A stretch of 64,000 nt of DNA, taken from the NCBI GenBank assembly GCA_017645305.1, contig JAGCPD010000012.1, positions 124,001 through 188,000 on the forward strand. The letters run 5' to 3'. This document shows, piece by piece, positions 52,655 to 62,296 of the stretch (positions are counted from its first letter, which is position 1; every line of letters starts with the position of its first letter). The translations under genes were made by a program, and so were the position numbers. Under the pieces are notes generated by a model. It worked only from the letters and a program-made list of their open reading frames with translations, searched no databases and was not told where the DNA came from. The DNA comes from Bacteroidaceae bacterium. GTDB lineage: Bacteria > Bacteroidota > Bacteroidia > Bacteroidales > Bacteroidaceae.

Positions 52655-53184
52655 CAGAAATTTATTATATAGTGTTGTTTGTTATATTTGGTATCGAAGA
52701 AGGCTATGCCTATATCGTAAAGATCGAAGGTCACAACTGAGGGGAGTCCGTTGAACCATTCCCTGTGTTTGTCTAAGTGGTCCAGTATTAACACCGAATG
52801 CTCATATATATGGGCAAGAATCCTCTCTTCGGGTGCGTCCAGCCAGCACATATCCACCCTTCCTTCAGGCAGATGGTCTGTCAGCATGGCTTTTTTGCAT
52901 CCTGCGTGTAGGTAATGCTTTACGTTGGGCGAGGAGGGGGAAAGGCAGGCGATAACGCCAGGTTGTCTCCAATTGCTTAGGCGCAGCAGCATGTGCAGAA
53001 TCTTACGAACCCTGAACATATCTGATAGGGGCAGTTCCTTGTCCAACTCATCATACGCATAATAGGGAAGATCCATGTACAGCACTTCGGTAATAAACCG
53101 GTAGGCAAAAGGAGAATGGACCCCGTATCCGCACCTGTGTCTGATGCGACGTAACCAGATAAAAGGATTGGTGAATCTCTTCAT
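52654..53184 (-). CDS. SAM-methyltransferase-like protein
   Basis: Protein of 176 residues. The start RHRCGYGVHSPFAYRFITEV matches a Bacteroidota group of short methyltransferase-like proteins. The middle contains ACLSPSSPNVKHYLHAGCKK, where a normal SAM site would have a glycine-rich loop, so the classic motif is weak. Its function is therefore uncertain. It is coupled to the adenosyltransferase gene. A TAACCTTG sequence (53261) could be a one-mismatch promoter. Confidence 0.6.
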   Translation of the reverse strand: MKRFTNPFIWLRRIRHRCGYGVHSPFAYRFITEVLYMDLPYYAYDELDKELPLSDMFRVRKILHMLLRLSNWRQPGVIACLSPSSPNVKHYLHAGCKKAMLTDHLPEGRVDMCWLDAPEERILAHIYEHSVLILDHLDKHREWFNGLPSVVTFDLYDIGIAFFDTKYNKQHYIINF

Positions 53185-53306
53185 AATTTAAGCGAAGTTA
53201 TACATTTTCTACATAAAAGACAAGGCGAAGAGCCGTTTTTTTGTTAATTTTTATTAAAGGCAAGGTTAACGCGGGGGCTCGCGTGCGTACATTATATATA
53301 TTTGTC

Positions 53307-53314
53307 TATCTTTG
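53307..53314 (+). promoter_or_regulatory. TAnnTTTG promoter for the giant surface protein gene
   Basis: TATCTTTG, 46 bases before ATG 53360. Confidence 0.65.
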
Positions 53315-53359
53315 CATCATTATCTATTTATCTATTATTAACTAAACATAAGTCAACAC

Positions 53360-56300
53360 ATGAAAAGAAAAATTACTTTTTATGCCGCGTTACTTCTCTC
53401 TTGCCTGATGGCAGTTCCCGCGCTGGCTGACCAACAGAGTCTGACAGGAATCGGCAACTACCTGACTGTACCCGAAGAGGGAAAGTACTATGTGATTCAA
53501 GGAAATGGACAGCATGACAACATTGTCTCTTGGCTGTTTGACAACGACGGTACCTTCGCTGCAACAGCATCGAGTGAGGTTCCTACAGGTCCCGATGCAT
53601 TGAAGTATGTCTGGACGTTTGAGGTTTCTGACGACGGTTATGCTGCAAAGAACCTTTCTACCGGGCGCTACATCTTTATTGAGGGGACAAGCAGTGGCGG
53701 CAATATCAAGATGAGGACAGAACCCGCCTACTTTACCATTGAAGAAGGTACGGATGAAAATGAGGGCTATGTTGCCTTCAAGAATGCTAACGGTCAGTGC
53801 ATTGATATGGGCTACAGTGGTGTAGGTCCCGTTTCATGGTCAGGCGGAGCAACCGGTTCTCGTCGTCTGACTATCTACGAGGCTGTTATCGAAGCTGTTG
53901 AAGATCTCGAAGTTGCGCTCAGCCGTCTTAATACCTGTTTCGGCAAATATGAACAATATCTGCCTAACTGGGGTTCTGCAACCTTCGACCGTGGTACCGA
54001 GATTGGCCAGTACAACTGCAGCGACGAGGTTCACGACTTATTCCTCAGTAATCTGAAAAAGGCACACGAGATTCTTGACGAAACCATTCCTGCCTCAGAA
54101 GTTACCGTGGAGATGATAAATGCTCTCATCCAGGATATCGAGGACGGTTATGATGCCATCATGGCATCTCTTGTTAAGCTTACCATTGCCGACGGCAATT
54201 ATCGCATTGTCAGTGCTCTGGAGTGGACCAACACGGAACAAAGGGAGACTGGCGAATATGATGAGCAAGACAATCCCATCTACGAAACCGTTGATACTCA
54301 TCCTACCAAAGCCATGTATGCCACTCTCGAGGGAAAAGCCATGTGGGCCAACATCGACAGTACAGACTGCCGCTACCTCTGGAAAATGACCAACAATCCG
54401 GAGACGGGGTTTGTCAAGATGATGAACATCGCAACCGACGGCATTCTGGCCACATGCTCTCAGAGTACTCAGGCTACTTTGACCGAAGATAGCGAGACAG
54501 AGATGAAGTTTGAGTACATCCAGCGTACCGAGGACGGAAAGGTGGTAGTTGCCATGAAGCCCAGCACTGGCGGTGACTATGCCTATCTGCACTGCAACGG
54601 ACATAGTAGTGGCTCAGGCAAGGCCAGCAACATTGTGGGCTGGACATCCAGTGCAGGAGCCAGCAACTGGATTCTGGAACCCGTCAGCGACGAGGAGGCA
54701 CAGAAACTGATTGACGACTATGCTCCCATCAAGGATCACGAACTGCTTGTTTCAATGTTCCAGGACCTTATCTCAGAAACAGAGGCAGCCATTGCCAAGT
54801 CTAAGGACGATACTTATATCACAGAGCGTAGTGCAGGACTCATTACTTCTACATCACAGTTCAGCAGTCCTTGGACAGAAAGTTCGGAAGGCAGTCTCGA
54901 CAATCTGCTTACCGACGATGCCAGTACTTTCTGGCACAGTGCATGGAGTGGCGGCAATGTGGCCAACCACACACATTACCTACAGGTTTCCTTCGAAGAA
55001 CCCATAGAGGGTAACATTCAATGCTTTGTACGGCGTCGTAATGTTGTAAACGACCATGTCACCTACCTTGGTGTGTTCGGTTCTAACGATGCAAGTGTCC
55101 TTGAAAGCACTTCCGAGGATGGATGGACAGAACTTGGCACTTACGACCTTTCTAAGAATGCATCGTCAGGCCAGACCGTCTATTCAAACAGTATTGAGTT
55201 CCCCGAAGGCTATCAGTATCTGCGCTTCTACATCGACGGTACCACAACAGGTCGTGGTTACGGTCACTTCGCAACGTTCCAGCTCTACAGTCTGACCATT
55301 GACGGTAATACCCAGTGGAGTCAGTTGGGCGAGGCTGCTACCGCCATAGAAACGGCACTCAATACAGCCAAGGAATTGGATCAGGACGAGATGGTAAAAT
55401 CCGACCTGGATGCTCTGCAGGCCGCCCTTGATGAGTTCAAACCCTTACTGGTTGATCTGAGCGACTTGGCAGCAGCCATCAATGCAAACAAGAATGTTAC
55501 TGATGTTGTCGTTGTCGGTGAAAACCCAGGTTTCTGGAATGAAAGCAGTGAAGTTGGTTCGCTGGCAAACACCATAGCAGAGGCCACGGCATACCTGAAA
55601 GGTGGTGTCTATACACAGTCTCAGATAGATGCATATACAGAAGCCATTACAAAGAGCGCAGACGATATTTTTGCCACTGCCAATCCCGTTGTAGCCGGTA
55701 AATGGTATGCCTTCAAGTTCGACAGCGAAGAGAACTACGATGCTCGCCAGTGGAGTAAGGCCGGTGTAGTTAACGAAACCCTTGGCGACCTCTATAACAA
55801 CTACGTTGCTCCTGCTAATGTAGAGGAAGACAACCTTGTAGGTTTCCAGAGTCTTGAGGAGGTTACTATCGGTCAAGGCGTACGCTTCATCAGCGAAGAC
55901 ATCATAGAGCAGATGGATCAGATTGCCTTCCGCTTTATTGCTCAGGGCGACAGTGCATACGTTATTCAGCATAAGAGCGGACTCTACCTTAACGGCGCTG
56001 CCCGCAGCACGACCCTGACCCTTGGACTTGCACCTGCACTCTTCAACGTGGCAGCAGTCGGTTATGGTAAGGTTATTATCGAAGCACGCGACCTCAAGGG
56101 ACAGGGATACTATACCGAGCCCGTTTACCTCCATGCTCAGAATGCCGGTCACAGCCTTGTTACATGGAACGCTAAGGATGCCAGCTCTAACAGCGGCCTC
56201 TATATCGAGCCTATCAGTGAAGGTGACTTCTCAGAAGGCGATGACGTTCAGGAAAGTGTAATGATGTCTGTTAAGCCCAATAGTATGCGTATCTGGTGTT

Positions 56301-56884
56301 ATCCTGTAGGTTTCAGTGTAACCGATGGTCAGCTGTACGAATACAAGGGTGCATACCAGAAGGACGATGCTTGGCACTATGCTTTCAATAAAATAGATGC
56401 TGCCAAGGCCGGTCAGCCTGTTCTGTATGTTAACGGCGACGTTGCGGATTTCGACAAGGAAGCTGAGAACGAAGAAGAATCTCTTACCTTGGCAACCACT
56501 GGCTTTGCTCCCGATGCATTGCAGGAGGACGGTTTCTACGGAACCTATATCTATCAGTGGGTAGATCCGGGTGTCATTGTAGTCTATGGTGGCGATATTG
56601 CAAGTTGGGGCAACAATCTGGTAGAGGCTACCGGTAAAGAAAACACTGATTGCACACGCGACGTTTCGGCTAATACCGGTTATATTGTTCCCGAGGAGAA
56701 TGTTATCAGCGAAGGCAGTTATGATCTGGAGTTTGTTATCGAGGGTGAATCAACCTCTATCCAACAGCTTATCTCAGATATCAATAATCCTAACACCGTT
56801 ATCTACAACCTGGCTGGCCAGCGTGTTGGTAAGGCTCAGAAGGGCATTTACATTATTAATGGCAAAAAGGTTGCGATTAAGTGA
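53360..56884 (+). CDS. Giant secreted surface protein with F5/8C-like domain and sorting tail
   Basis: Exported protein of 1174 residues. Signal peptide about 1-23 (ending ALAD). Domains in order: a ricin-like trefoil, a helical FIVAR-like stretch, a second ricin-like region (with PTKAMYATLEGKAMW), a F5/8 type C (discoidin-like) domain near 490-650 (LLTDDASTFWHSAWSGG, GYQYLRFYIDGT), helical repeats, a third ricin-like part, and the tail TVIYNLAGQRVGKAQKGIYI plus NGKKVAIK. Such domains bind sugars, suggesting a surface-bound glycan-binding protein. It is monocistronic: a strong hairpin follows and no MKKTYI peptide is present. Confidence 0.78.
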   Translation: MKRKITFYAALLLSCLMAVPALADQQSLTGIGNYLTVPEEGKYYVIQGNGQHDNIVSWLFDNDGTFAATASSEVPTGPDALKYVWTFEVSDDGYAAKNLSTGRYIFIEGTSSGGNIKMRTEPAYFTIEEGTDENEGYVAFKNANGQCIDMGYSGVGPVSWSGGATGSRRLTIYEAVIEAVEDLEVALSRLNTCFGKYEQYLPNWGSATFDRGTEIGQYNCSDEVHDLFLSNLKKAHEILDETIPASEVTVEMINALIQDIEDGYDAIMASLVKLTIADGNYRIVSALEWTNTEQRETGEYDEQDNPIYETVDTHPTKAMYATLEGKAMWANIDSTDCRYLWKMTNNPETGFVKMMNIATDGILATCSQSTQATLTEDSETEMKFEYIQRTEDGKVVVAMKPSTGGDYAYLHCNGHSSGSGKASNIVGWTSSAGASNWILEPVSDEEAQKLIDDYAPIKDHELLVSMFQDLISETEAAIAKSKDDTYITERSAGLITSTSQFSSPWTESSEGSLDNLLTDDASTFWHSAWSGGNVANHTHYLQVSFEEPIEGNIQCFVRRRNVVNDHVTYLGVFGSNDASVLESTSEDGWTELGTYDLSKNASSGQTVYSNSIEFPEGYQYLRFYIDGTTTGRGYGHFATFQLYSLTIDGNTQWSQLGEAATAIETALNTAKELDQDEMVKSDLDALQAALDEFKPLLVDLSDLAAAINANKNVTDVVVVGENPGFWNESSEVGSLANTIAEATAYLKGGVYTQSQIDAYTEAITKSADDIFATANPVVAGKWYAFKFDSEENYDARQWSKAGVVNETLGDLYNNYVAPANVEEDNLVGFQSLEEVTIGQGVRFISEDIIEQMDQIAFRFIAQGDSAYVIQHKSGLYLNGAARSTTLTLGLAPALFNVAAVGYGKVIIEARDLKGQGYYTEPVYLHAQNAGHSLVTWNAKDASSNSGLYIEPISEGDFSEGDDVQESVMMSVKPNSMRIWCYPVGFSVTDGQLYEYKGAYQKDDAWHYAFNKIDAAKAGQPVLYVNGDVADFDKEAENEEESLTLATTGFAPDALQEDGFYGTYIYQWVDPGVIVVYGGDIASWGNNLVEATGKENTDCTRDVSANTGYIVPEENVISEGSYDLEFVIEGESTSIQQLISDINNPNTVIYNLAGQRVGKAQKGIYIINGKKVAIK

Positions 56885-56901
56885 GAGAAGCGAAAGAAAA
56901 A

Positions 56902-56935
56902 ATATGGGAGCCGCAAACGCAGCTCCCATATTTTT
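56902..56935 (+). terminator. Rho-independent terminator
   Basis: ATATGGGAGC pairs with GCTCCCATAT around a short loop, followed by a T-run. It ends the giant surface protein gene. Confidence 0.9.
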
Positions 56936-57154
56936 GTGCTTTTTGTCCGACTACTGCGGATTTTTGACAGAAAAGGGGTATATTTTTTGCGGCTGTATTA
57001 GTTATTTAACGATTGTAGTTTAAAGATTTTTGTTGACCTATCTATAGTCCTACTCACGATAAGTATTGAGCCGACTAAACGTAATTTGTAATTCCCGTTG
57101 ACACTACTTTTCGGTAGCTAAAGTTATAATTCGATGAGCATACAATAACTATAC
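56936..57154. other. Spacer between convergent genes
   Basis: No coding frame, RNA gene or promoter could be supported in this AT-rich stretch between two terminators. Confidence 0.4.
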
Positions 57155-57182
57155 AAAAAAGGGCCCGACGAATGTCGAGCCC
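57155..57182 (-). terminator. Rho-independent terminator of the cohesin/dockerin operon
   Basis: On the minus strand GGGCTCGAC pairs with GTCGGGCCC around a short loop, followed by six T. Confidence 0.88.
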
Positions 57183-57215
57183 TAATTGTTTATTTTAAAA
57201 ATGTAAATCTCAGGA

Positions 57216-57857
57216 TTACTGAACTGCTACCTTCTTGCCATCAACGATGAAGATACCCTTAGTAGCCTTGCTTACGCGCTGGCCGCTCAGGTTGTAGATA
57301 GCACCGCTCTTTGTCTGCTCAGCAGAAATGCTGTTAATAGCAGTAGCATTAACACCGATGGTGATTGGATCGAATTTGGTAGATGTACCGCCTACAAATC
57401 CAGCCAGCAACTCTTCGAGAGAAATAGAACCAACAACATTATCTTGTGTTGCCGTGAATGTAATCTTCAAAATAGCTCCTTCTGGATTGCCATCTACATT
57501 CTTTAATGTTGCATTTGAAGCAGAACCATTGGTGCTGGCACATGCAACCATATATCTGCCAGGAACACCATTTACGGGCTTAACAGTAAGAGAGTGGTGA
57601 GATTTATAACGTGAACCCTCCTGAACGATAGCGGGAACTTCCTCTTCATCATCATTCAAATAAGTGGCAACGTCAATACCCTCTGGGCACTGTACATAAA
57701 GGTTATAAGCAACGGGTGCCTCTTCTGTCTTAAGTGAAATTACGACATCCTTAGATTCACCTTTAGCAATCTGCAGCACAGCGGGATCTGTAGAAAACTG
57801 TGCATTTGCTGTAAATGTAGCCATCAAGGCTACAACTGAAAGTAAAAGCTTTTTCAT
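57216..57857 (-). CDS. Secreted cohesin-like protein with sorting tail
   Basis: Exported protein of 213 residues. After a signal peptide (about 1-19, ending TANAQ) comes one beta-sandwich domain that resembles cohesin-type domains (AKGESKDVVISLKTEE near the start, ILKITFTATQDN near the end). The tail GAIYNLSGQRVSKATKGIFI plus DGKKVAVQ is the same as in the giant proteins. It follows the dockerin gene with a 52-base gap and shares its transcript. If the domain is a real cohesin it could hold the dockerin protein on the cell surface; the fold match is from sequence reading only. Confidence 0.6.
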   Translation of the reverse strand: MKKLLLSVVALMATFTANAQFSTDPAVLQIAKGESKDVVISLKTEEAPVAYNLYVQCPEGIDVATYLNDDEEEVPAIVQEGSRYKSHHSLTVKPVNGVPGRYMVACASTNGSASNATLKNVDGNPEGAILKITFTATQDNVVGSISLEELLAGFVGGTSTKFDPITIGVNATAINSISAEQTKSGAIYNLSGQRVSKATKGIFIVDGKKVAVQ

Positions 57858-57909
57858 TGTCTATAATATTAAAATTGTTATTAAATTATTTTCTGGTGAA
57901 ATACTGAGA

Positions 57910-58554
57910 TTAGTTATTACCTGCCATAATGTCGTAAATGGCAACAACATCCATTACGTTGACATCACCGTCATTGTTAACGTCAGCTACATCTGTTCTT
58001 TCTGCATTACCTGCCATAATGTCGTAAACGGCAACAGCATCCATTACGTTTACTTCACCGTCACCGTTAACGTCACCCTTAATACCAGGATTAACAGGCT
58101 CTGTTACAGTCAACTTAAATACCTTAGCCTCGGTCTGTGCAATGGAAACATCATTAACAGCGTTCATAACGATGTTGTCAAGCTTAAGCTCATACTCACC
58201 GGCAGCTACAGCAGCATCAATCTGCAGGGTAATTGTAGCAATCTCTGCCTTCTGGTTTGCACCAACAGGAGTCTCGGTCTCTGAGAACAACTTGTTACCA
58301 GTAACAGTAATATCCTCAGCCCATACACCAGCCTTAGCAACACTTACCAAGGTAACACCTTCGGGAAGAACAAGGTCGGTCTGCCAGTTGATGATTTGCT
58401 TGTCATTTGTCATTCTCAGAGTTACCTCTACTGTCTTGCCTTGCTCACCAGTAGCATCGTCAGCTGCCAAATAGTTGTTGGCACGGTTAATAGCAGCATT
58501 AGCGCCTACGAAGGAGCAAACTGCCATCATCAAGAATAAAAATCTTCTTTTCAT
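57910..58554 (-). CDS. Secreted cohesin-like and type I dockerin protein
   Basis: Exported protein of 214 residues. ATG 58554 gives a signal peptide ending VGANA. A cohesin-like beta-sandwich (about 25-150) contains GEQGKTVEVTLRMTND and AEIATITLQID. The last 55 residues are a type I dockerin with two calcium-loop repeats: GDVNGDGEVNVMDAVAVYDI and DVNNDGDVNVMDVVAIYDIM. Dockerins bind cohesins in clostridial cellulosomes. Here a cohesin-like and a dockerin domain in one protein, next to another cohesin-like protein with a surface tail, suggests a small assembly system (inference). The dockerin assignment is strong; the cohesin assignment is moderate. Confidence 0.8.
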   Translation of the reverse strand: MKRRFLFLMMAVCSFVGANAAINRANNYLAADDATGEQGKTVEVTLRMTNDKQIINWQTDLVLPEGVTLVSVAKAGVWAEDITVTGNKLFSETETPVGANQKAEIATITLQIDAAVAAGEYELKLDNIVMNAVNDVSIAQTEAKVFKLTVTEPVNPGIKGDVNGDGEVNVMDAVAVYDIMAGNAERTDVADVNNDGDVNVMDVVAIYDIMAGNN

Positions 58555-58647
58555 AAGATAAATTTTTAAAGTGAATAAATTGTTAATTTTATTTGTTTCG
58601 TTATTGTTTATAGTTAGCTTTTTAGGTCTAAACACTATTATACGTTG

Positions 58648-58655
58648 CAAACTTA
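58648..58655 (-). promoter_or_regulatory. TAnnTTTG promoter for the cohesin/dockerin operon
   Basis: TAAGTTTG on the minus strand, 94 bases before ATG 58554, leaving a leader of about 85 bases. Confidence 0.55.
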
Positions 58656-58756
58656 CACATTTTTTTCCAACCGCCAAAGATTATTTTGTTTTTTTTTTGG
58701 TTTTTTTGATAGAAAATGTCTTTTTCTGTGATTATAGGGGGTTAAAGCGGCCAATG

Positions 58757-59803
58757 CTATATCCATCCGTTCTTTTGATACCATCTAATTGTGGCGGCCA
58801 CGCCCTCCTCTAATTTCCATTCGGGCTGGTAGTCGAAATCACGTCTGGCAGGCTCTATGTCACATTGCCAGTTGCGCTGACTAAGGATGTGAAATTTGTC
58901 GTCGTTCAGAGCATTCATCTTGCCCGTGAAATGGCTTACCCGTGTGCTTACCCAGCAGATGACGCGCAGTAGCCATAAGGGAGCCTTGATATGCAATACC
59001 CAGGGATTGCCAAGGTGCTGTTGCAGCAGATCGCTGAAACGGCGGCTGTTATATACCTCTCCGTCACTAAGGAAGTAGGCTTTCCCCTCGGCTGCCGGAG
59101 CCTTTATACATTTATATATAGCTTGAACCACATCCATCATATAGACAAAGGTTATCTCCTGCGGACGGTAGCCCACAGCAAAGTCTATATGCTGCTTAAT
59201 GCTCTTTGCCATCATAAAATAGTCTTTCTCGCGTGGGCCGTACACTCCCGTAGGTCTGAGGATGGTGTAGGGGAAATCCTGCTGACTGCACAGATACGCT
59301 TCGGCCTTCAGCTTGCTGCTGCCATAAACCGTGTTGGGCTTTGGCTCGTCGGTCAGTAAAATAGGGCTGTAAATCCAGGGGTTATCGGCAGAGGGCTTAC
59401 GGACAGGTGTCTCCCTGATAGCTCCAAAGACACTGAGACTGCTCACAAAGACAAACCGTTTGGGAATCATGTCTGCTGCTCGAAGAGCATCAATAAGATT
59501 ACGGGTTCCGTCTGTATTTGTCCGGTAGAAATCCTGCTCGTTCAGACATTTGGTGGCTCCTGCAGCATGTACTACATAGTCCCATCCCTTTCCGCCCATC
59601 TGCTCCTTGTACTGCAAGAGCTGACGGCGCAAGAGGTCGGGGTTGGAAAGGTCGAGTTGGGCAAAAAGGATACGCTCGTCCTGCAGATAGCCGCGGCTAC
59701 TGGTACCTCGAACGCCGGCCCAAACCTCGAACCCTTTGTCCAGTCCCTCCTGAACGATATAACTGCCTATGAAGCCGCTGGCTCCCGTTACCAATATTGT
59801 CAT
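58757..59803 (-). CDS. NAD-dependent epimerase/dehydratase family protein
   Basis: Short-chain dehydrogenase of the extended type (348 residues), which probably changes a sugar nucleotide or steroid-like substrate. The NAD motif TGASGFIGSYI (about 7-17), the VHAAG strand, the catalytic YGSSKLKAE (Tyr about 160, Lys about 164) and the substrate-loop RPTGVYGPREKDYF are present. The start overlaps the stop of the calpain-like protease gene by four bases (ATGA), so the two are translated together although they have no obvious link. Confidence 0.88.
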   Translation of the reverse strand: MTILVTGASGFIGSYIVQEGLDKGFEVWAGVRGTSSRGYLQDERILFAQLDLSNPDLLRRQLLQYKEQMGGKGWDYVVHAAGATKCLNEQDFYRTNTDGTRNLIDALRAADMIPKRFVFVSSLSVFGAIRETPVRKPSADNPWIYSPILLTDEPKPNTVYGSSKLKAEAYLCSQQDFPYTILRPTGVYGPREKDYFMMAKSIKQHIDFAVGYRPQEITFVYMMDVVQAIYKCIKAPAAEGKAYFLSDGEVYNSRRFSDLLQQHLGNPWVLHIKAPLWLLRVICWVSTRVSHFTGKMNALNDDKFHILSQRNWQCDIEPARRDFDYQPEWKLEEGVAATIRWYQKNGWI

Positions 59804-61350
59804 TCCTCTTCCTCTTCTTCGTCTTCCTGCTCTTGGGTGGGACCGTAAGATCTCAGGTTGTACATCTTAAGAATGGCTGGGCTGAGGAATCTGTCGTACT
59901 GGCCCATCGTGAACTTGGGAGGAATGTAGCCACCCAGATCCTGACGCTTATAGGGAGCTGCAGCACCCGGCATAACCAGACGGAAGTCGATTGTCTTCAT
60001 GATTTCACGCTTGTTGGCAATTTCCAGGGCTCCATCCACTTCGGTAATACCCCAGGGGTTACGCATGGTGAATTCGTACTTGTCGGGATGCCGTGTGTAC
60101 ATAACGGTAAAGGCATGACCTGTTACGGTCTCCAATGTTCCACAGAGAATACCACCCACGTTGAAACCTCCTACGCTAATCATACCGTTCTTCAGGGCAT
60201 AGTCAACAACCATGGTCAGTTCACCATTGAAAAGTTTGCCGGGCTCTATTGACCAACTGTCGCCGTCGCCCGTAAATGGGGGAGCAGCATGTTCCGTTCC
60301 GATGCCGCCCAAGCCGCCTGTTTTAAAGCAGGTGAGCCACTTCATAAGCGCCTTCTCCATAATGGTTGACCAGGTAAACACGCCATTCTTACCGCTTACC
60401 TGTACACAGCCACCGCTACTGTTGCAAAGCAGTTTGTTATCAACCGCCACATCGATGGGATTGCCTTGGGGGTCATACATTTTTACAATAAAGGATGTCG
60501 GCCTGGTTGAGGTTCCACCGGTGATGGTGATAATGCTCTTGATGAAGTCCGGATAGATATAAGCGAACGAGGCAAATACGGCACACATGCAGCAGTCGCC
60601 AATACCATGCTGGTTCACGTCGGCAGGTGTGGGATTACCATTATTGAGGGGGTACAGATTAATGGTCTTGGCTGTCCAGCGGTCGTATTCGCTATTTGCG
60701 TCAGCAAGTGTTAAATCAGGCTGATTGCTTGCATTTGCCAGCCATTCTATCTGTTCTTGTGTAGCAGCAGCATACTTGGCATATTTGTTGCCCATAGGGG
60801 ATTTGTCGGAATGTGAAGAGCCGCCCTTCTGCGCCCACACTTTTGCCGTATCCGTATATTCGGCGCGGTTAGGGAAGGAAGTTATTGTTTCTGCATCATG
60901 TGCAGCTGTCATTGTCTTATAAAAGTGATAGTTTATGGAAGTACCCCTTTTCAATACCAGCAGTCCTTCCTCGTTGGCAATGATGCTATAGGTGTAGGAG
61001 GTGCCCGATTCGCGCGGCACAGCCTTAAAGCTCTTCATATTCTCGGCATATTCCAAATCATAAACGGTTTCGGCACCCGAGGCTTTCACTTGCTTCAGGA
61101 CAGTACCGTTGAAAATCCATTTCTCATCGCCGTCATAATGAGTGGTGGTGGAAGACATCACACGCCATCCAAGATACCAATATCCGCTAATCTGACCGGG
61201 TAAAGACTCTGGCATAAACTCCAGGCTCTTAACCTTGCTCACATCGAAGGAGACGACGGAATTGTCGTCCAAAGTAATGTCAAGACGCTGGGCGCTTGCC
61301 ATCACACTTACCATCAAAAGGATGGCAAAGAGAAAAAAGTTACGTTTCAT
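59800..61350 (-). CDS. Exported calpain-like cysteine protease
   Basis: Exported protein of 516 residues. ATG 61350 gives a signal peptide (MKRNFFLFAILLMVSVMASA, then Q); the earlier ATG at 61383 would add a basic stretch. The C-terminal half is a calpain-type (C2) catalytic domain: Cys in HGIGDCCMCAVFAS (about 252), His in VTGHAFTVMYTR (about 422) and Asn in MRNPWG (about 438). The N-terminal part includes a short beta domain seen in other Bacteroidota exported proteins (VVSFDVSKVKSLEF). It ends with an unusual acidic tail of repeated Glu. Calpain-type enzymes are rare in Bacteroidota. No calcium-binding site is obvious. Confidence 0.75.
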   Translation of the reverse strand: MKRNFFLFAILLMVSVMASAQRLDITLDDNSVVSFDVSKVKSLEFMPESLPGQISGYWYLGWRVMSSTTTHYDGDEKWIFNGTVLKQVKASGAETVYDLEYAENMKSFKAVPRESGTSYTYSIIANEEGLLVLKRGTSINYHFYKTMTAAHDAETITSFPNRAEYTDTAKVWAQKGGSSHSDKSPMGNKYAKYAAATQEQIEWLANASNQPDLTLADANSEYDRWTAKTINLYPLNNGNPTPADVNQHGIGDCCMCAVFASFAYIYPDFIKSIITITGGTSTRPTSFIVKMYDPQGNPIDVAVDNKLLCNSSGGCVQVSGKNGVFTWSTIMEKALMKWLTCFKTGGLGGIGTEHAAPPFTGDGDSWSIEPGKLFNGELTMVVDYALKNGMISVGGFNVGGILCGTLETVTGHAFTVMYTRHPDKYEFTMRNPWGITEVDGALEIANKREIMKTIDFRLVMPGAAAPYKRQDLGGYIPPKFTMGQYDRFLSPAILKMYNLRSYGPTQEQEDEEEEEE

Positions 61351-61403
61351 CTTTATTGATTGTTTTTTCTTTTTCTTTTCCATTAATCTGGATGATTTGG
61401 CTG

Positions 61404-61411
61404 CAAAGTTA
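61404..61411 (-). promoter_or_regulatory. TAnnTTTG promoter for the calpain-like/epimerase operon
   Basis: TAACTTTG on the minus strand, 54 bases before ATG 61350. Confidence 0.6.
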
Positions 61412-61500
61412 ATGTTTTTTTAAGGAAAATGTGCAGAAGTACGAAAAAAATAATGAAAAAAAATGTCAAGCTGCAAGCCAAGTGAATGATATGGGTGTTT

Positions 61501-61535
61501 AAAAACAAGAAAAAGCGACTTAGCGCTTTTTCTTG
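61501..61535 (-). terminator. Terminator overlapping the end of the glycerophosphodiesterase gene
   Basis: On the minus strand CAAGAAAAAGCG pairs with CGCTTTTTCTTG, followed by a T-run. The left arm encodes the last residues (KKKR) of the protein. Confidence 0.8.
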
Positions 61536-62284
61536 AGAATATCCTGCAAAATCTCAGGGTCGTTGGTTGTGATAATGTCAATGCCCTGCATATTGGCGAA
61601 TTCCGTCAGGGCTTCTGCCCCGTCAACAGTCCACACGTTTACTTCTACTCCCAACTGCTGCGATTCCTGCAGCCATTCAGGGTGTTTCCTGAAGACGTTG
61701 AAATGGTAGTCGATACCTGTCAGTCCCATAGCCTTGATGTCTTTGGGTGAAATGTCACCGTTCAGATAGGCTATCTTGGCTTTAGGCTCCTGGGAATGCA
61801 GGTATTCACAGACATGTTTGCTAAAAGAAATGTACTCGGTACGCGGTTGGAGTTTAAGCATGTGAATCAATTCCAGACAGCGCTGCACAATGCGTTCGTC
61901 ACGCTGTGCAGTGCTGTGAGGTTTGATTTCCAGAATAAGTTGGCAGCCTTCCGTCTTTGTAGCTTCCAACAAATACTGCTGTAGGGTAGGGATAAACTCG
62001 CCGTTTGCCAAGCGATGGTTCATCAGTTCCGCATAGGTGGCATCTTCTATCCTTATGCCATTAATAGTGGCATCATGAAAGACAACAGGAACACCGTCCA
62101 CGGTTATCCAAACATCAAACTCAGAACCGTAACAGCCAATGGCTGCTGCCTTCTGCAGGGAGGTAATGGAATTCTGGGCACTGCCTTCCGTGCGCCAGTA
62201 ACCGCGATGTGCCACTACCCTTGGCTGCGCAAACATTACCAGTGATGCGCAAGCCAAAGCTAATGCAAAGAATATCCTTTTCAT
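61520..62284 (-). CDS. Exported glycerophosphodiester phosphodiesterase
   Basis: Cleaves glycerophosphodiesters from membrane lipids to glycerol-3-phosphate and an alcohol. The protein has 254 residues; signal peptide about 1-19 (ALACASLVMFAQ). The catalytic His is in VVAHRGYW (about 24), the metal Glu and Asp are in GSEFDVWITVDGVPVVFHD (about 55-72) and a further Glu is in LILEIKPHS. It follows the GH97 gene by 12 bases, so it is in the same transcript; the spacer is a short repeat of CATTTTTT. Confidence 0.92.
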   Translation of the reverse strand: MKRIFFALALACASLVMFAQPRVVAHRGYWRTEGSAQNSITSLQKAAAIGCYGSEFDVWITVDGVPVVFHDATINGIRIEDATYAELMNHRLANGEFIPTLQQYLLEATKTEGCQLILEIKPHSTAQRDERIVQRCLELIHMLKLQPRTEYISFSKHVCEYLHSQEPKAKIAYLNGDISPKDIKAMGLTGIDYHFNVFRKHPEWLQESQQLGVEVNVWTVDGAEALTEFANMQGIDIITTNDPEILQDILKKKR

Positions 62285-62296
62285 TTTTTCATTTTT

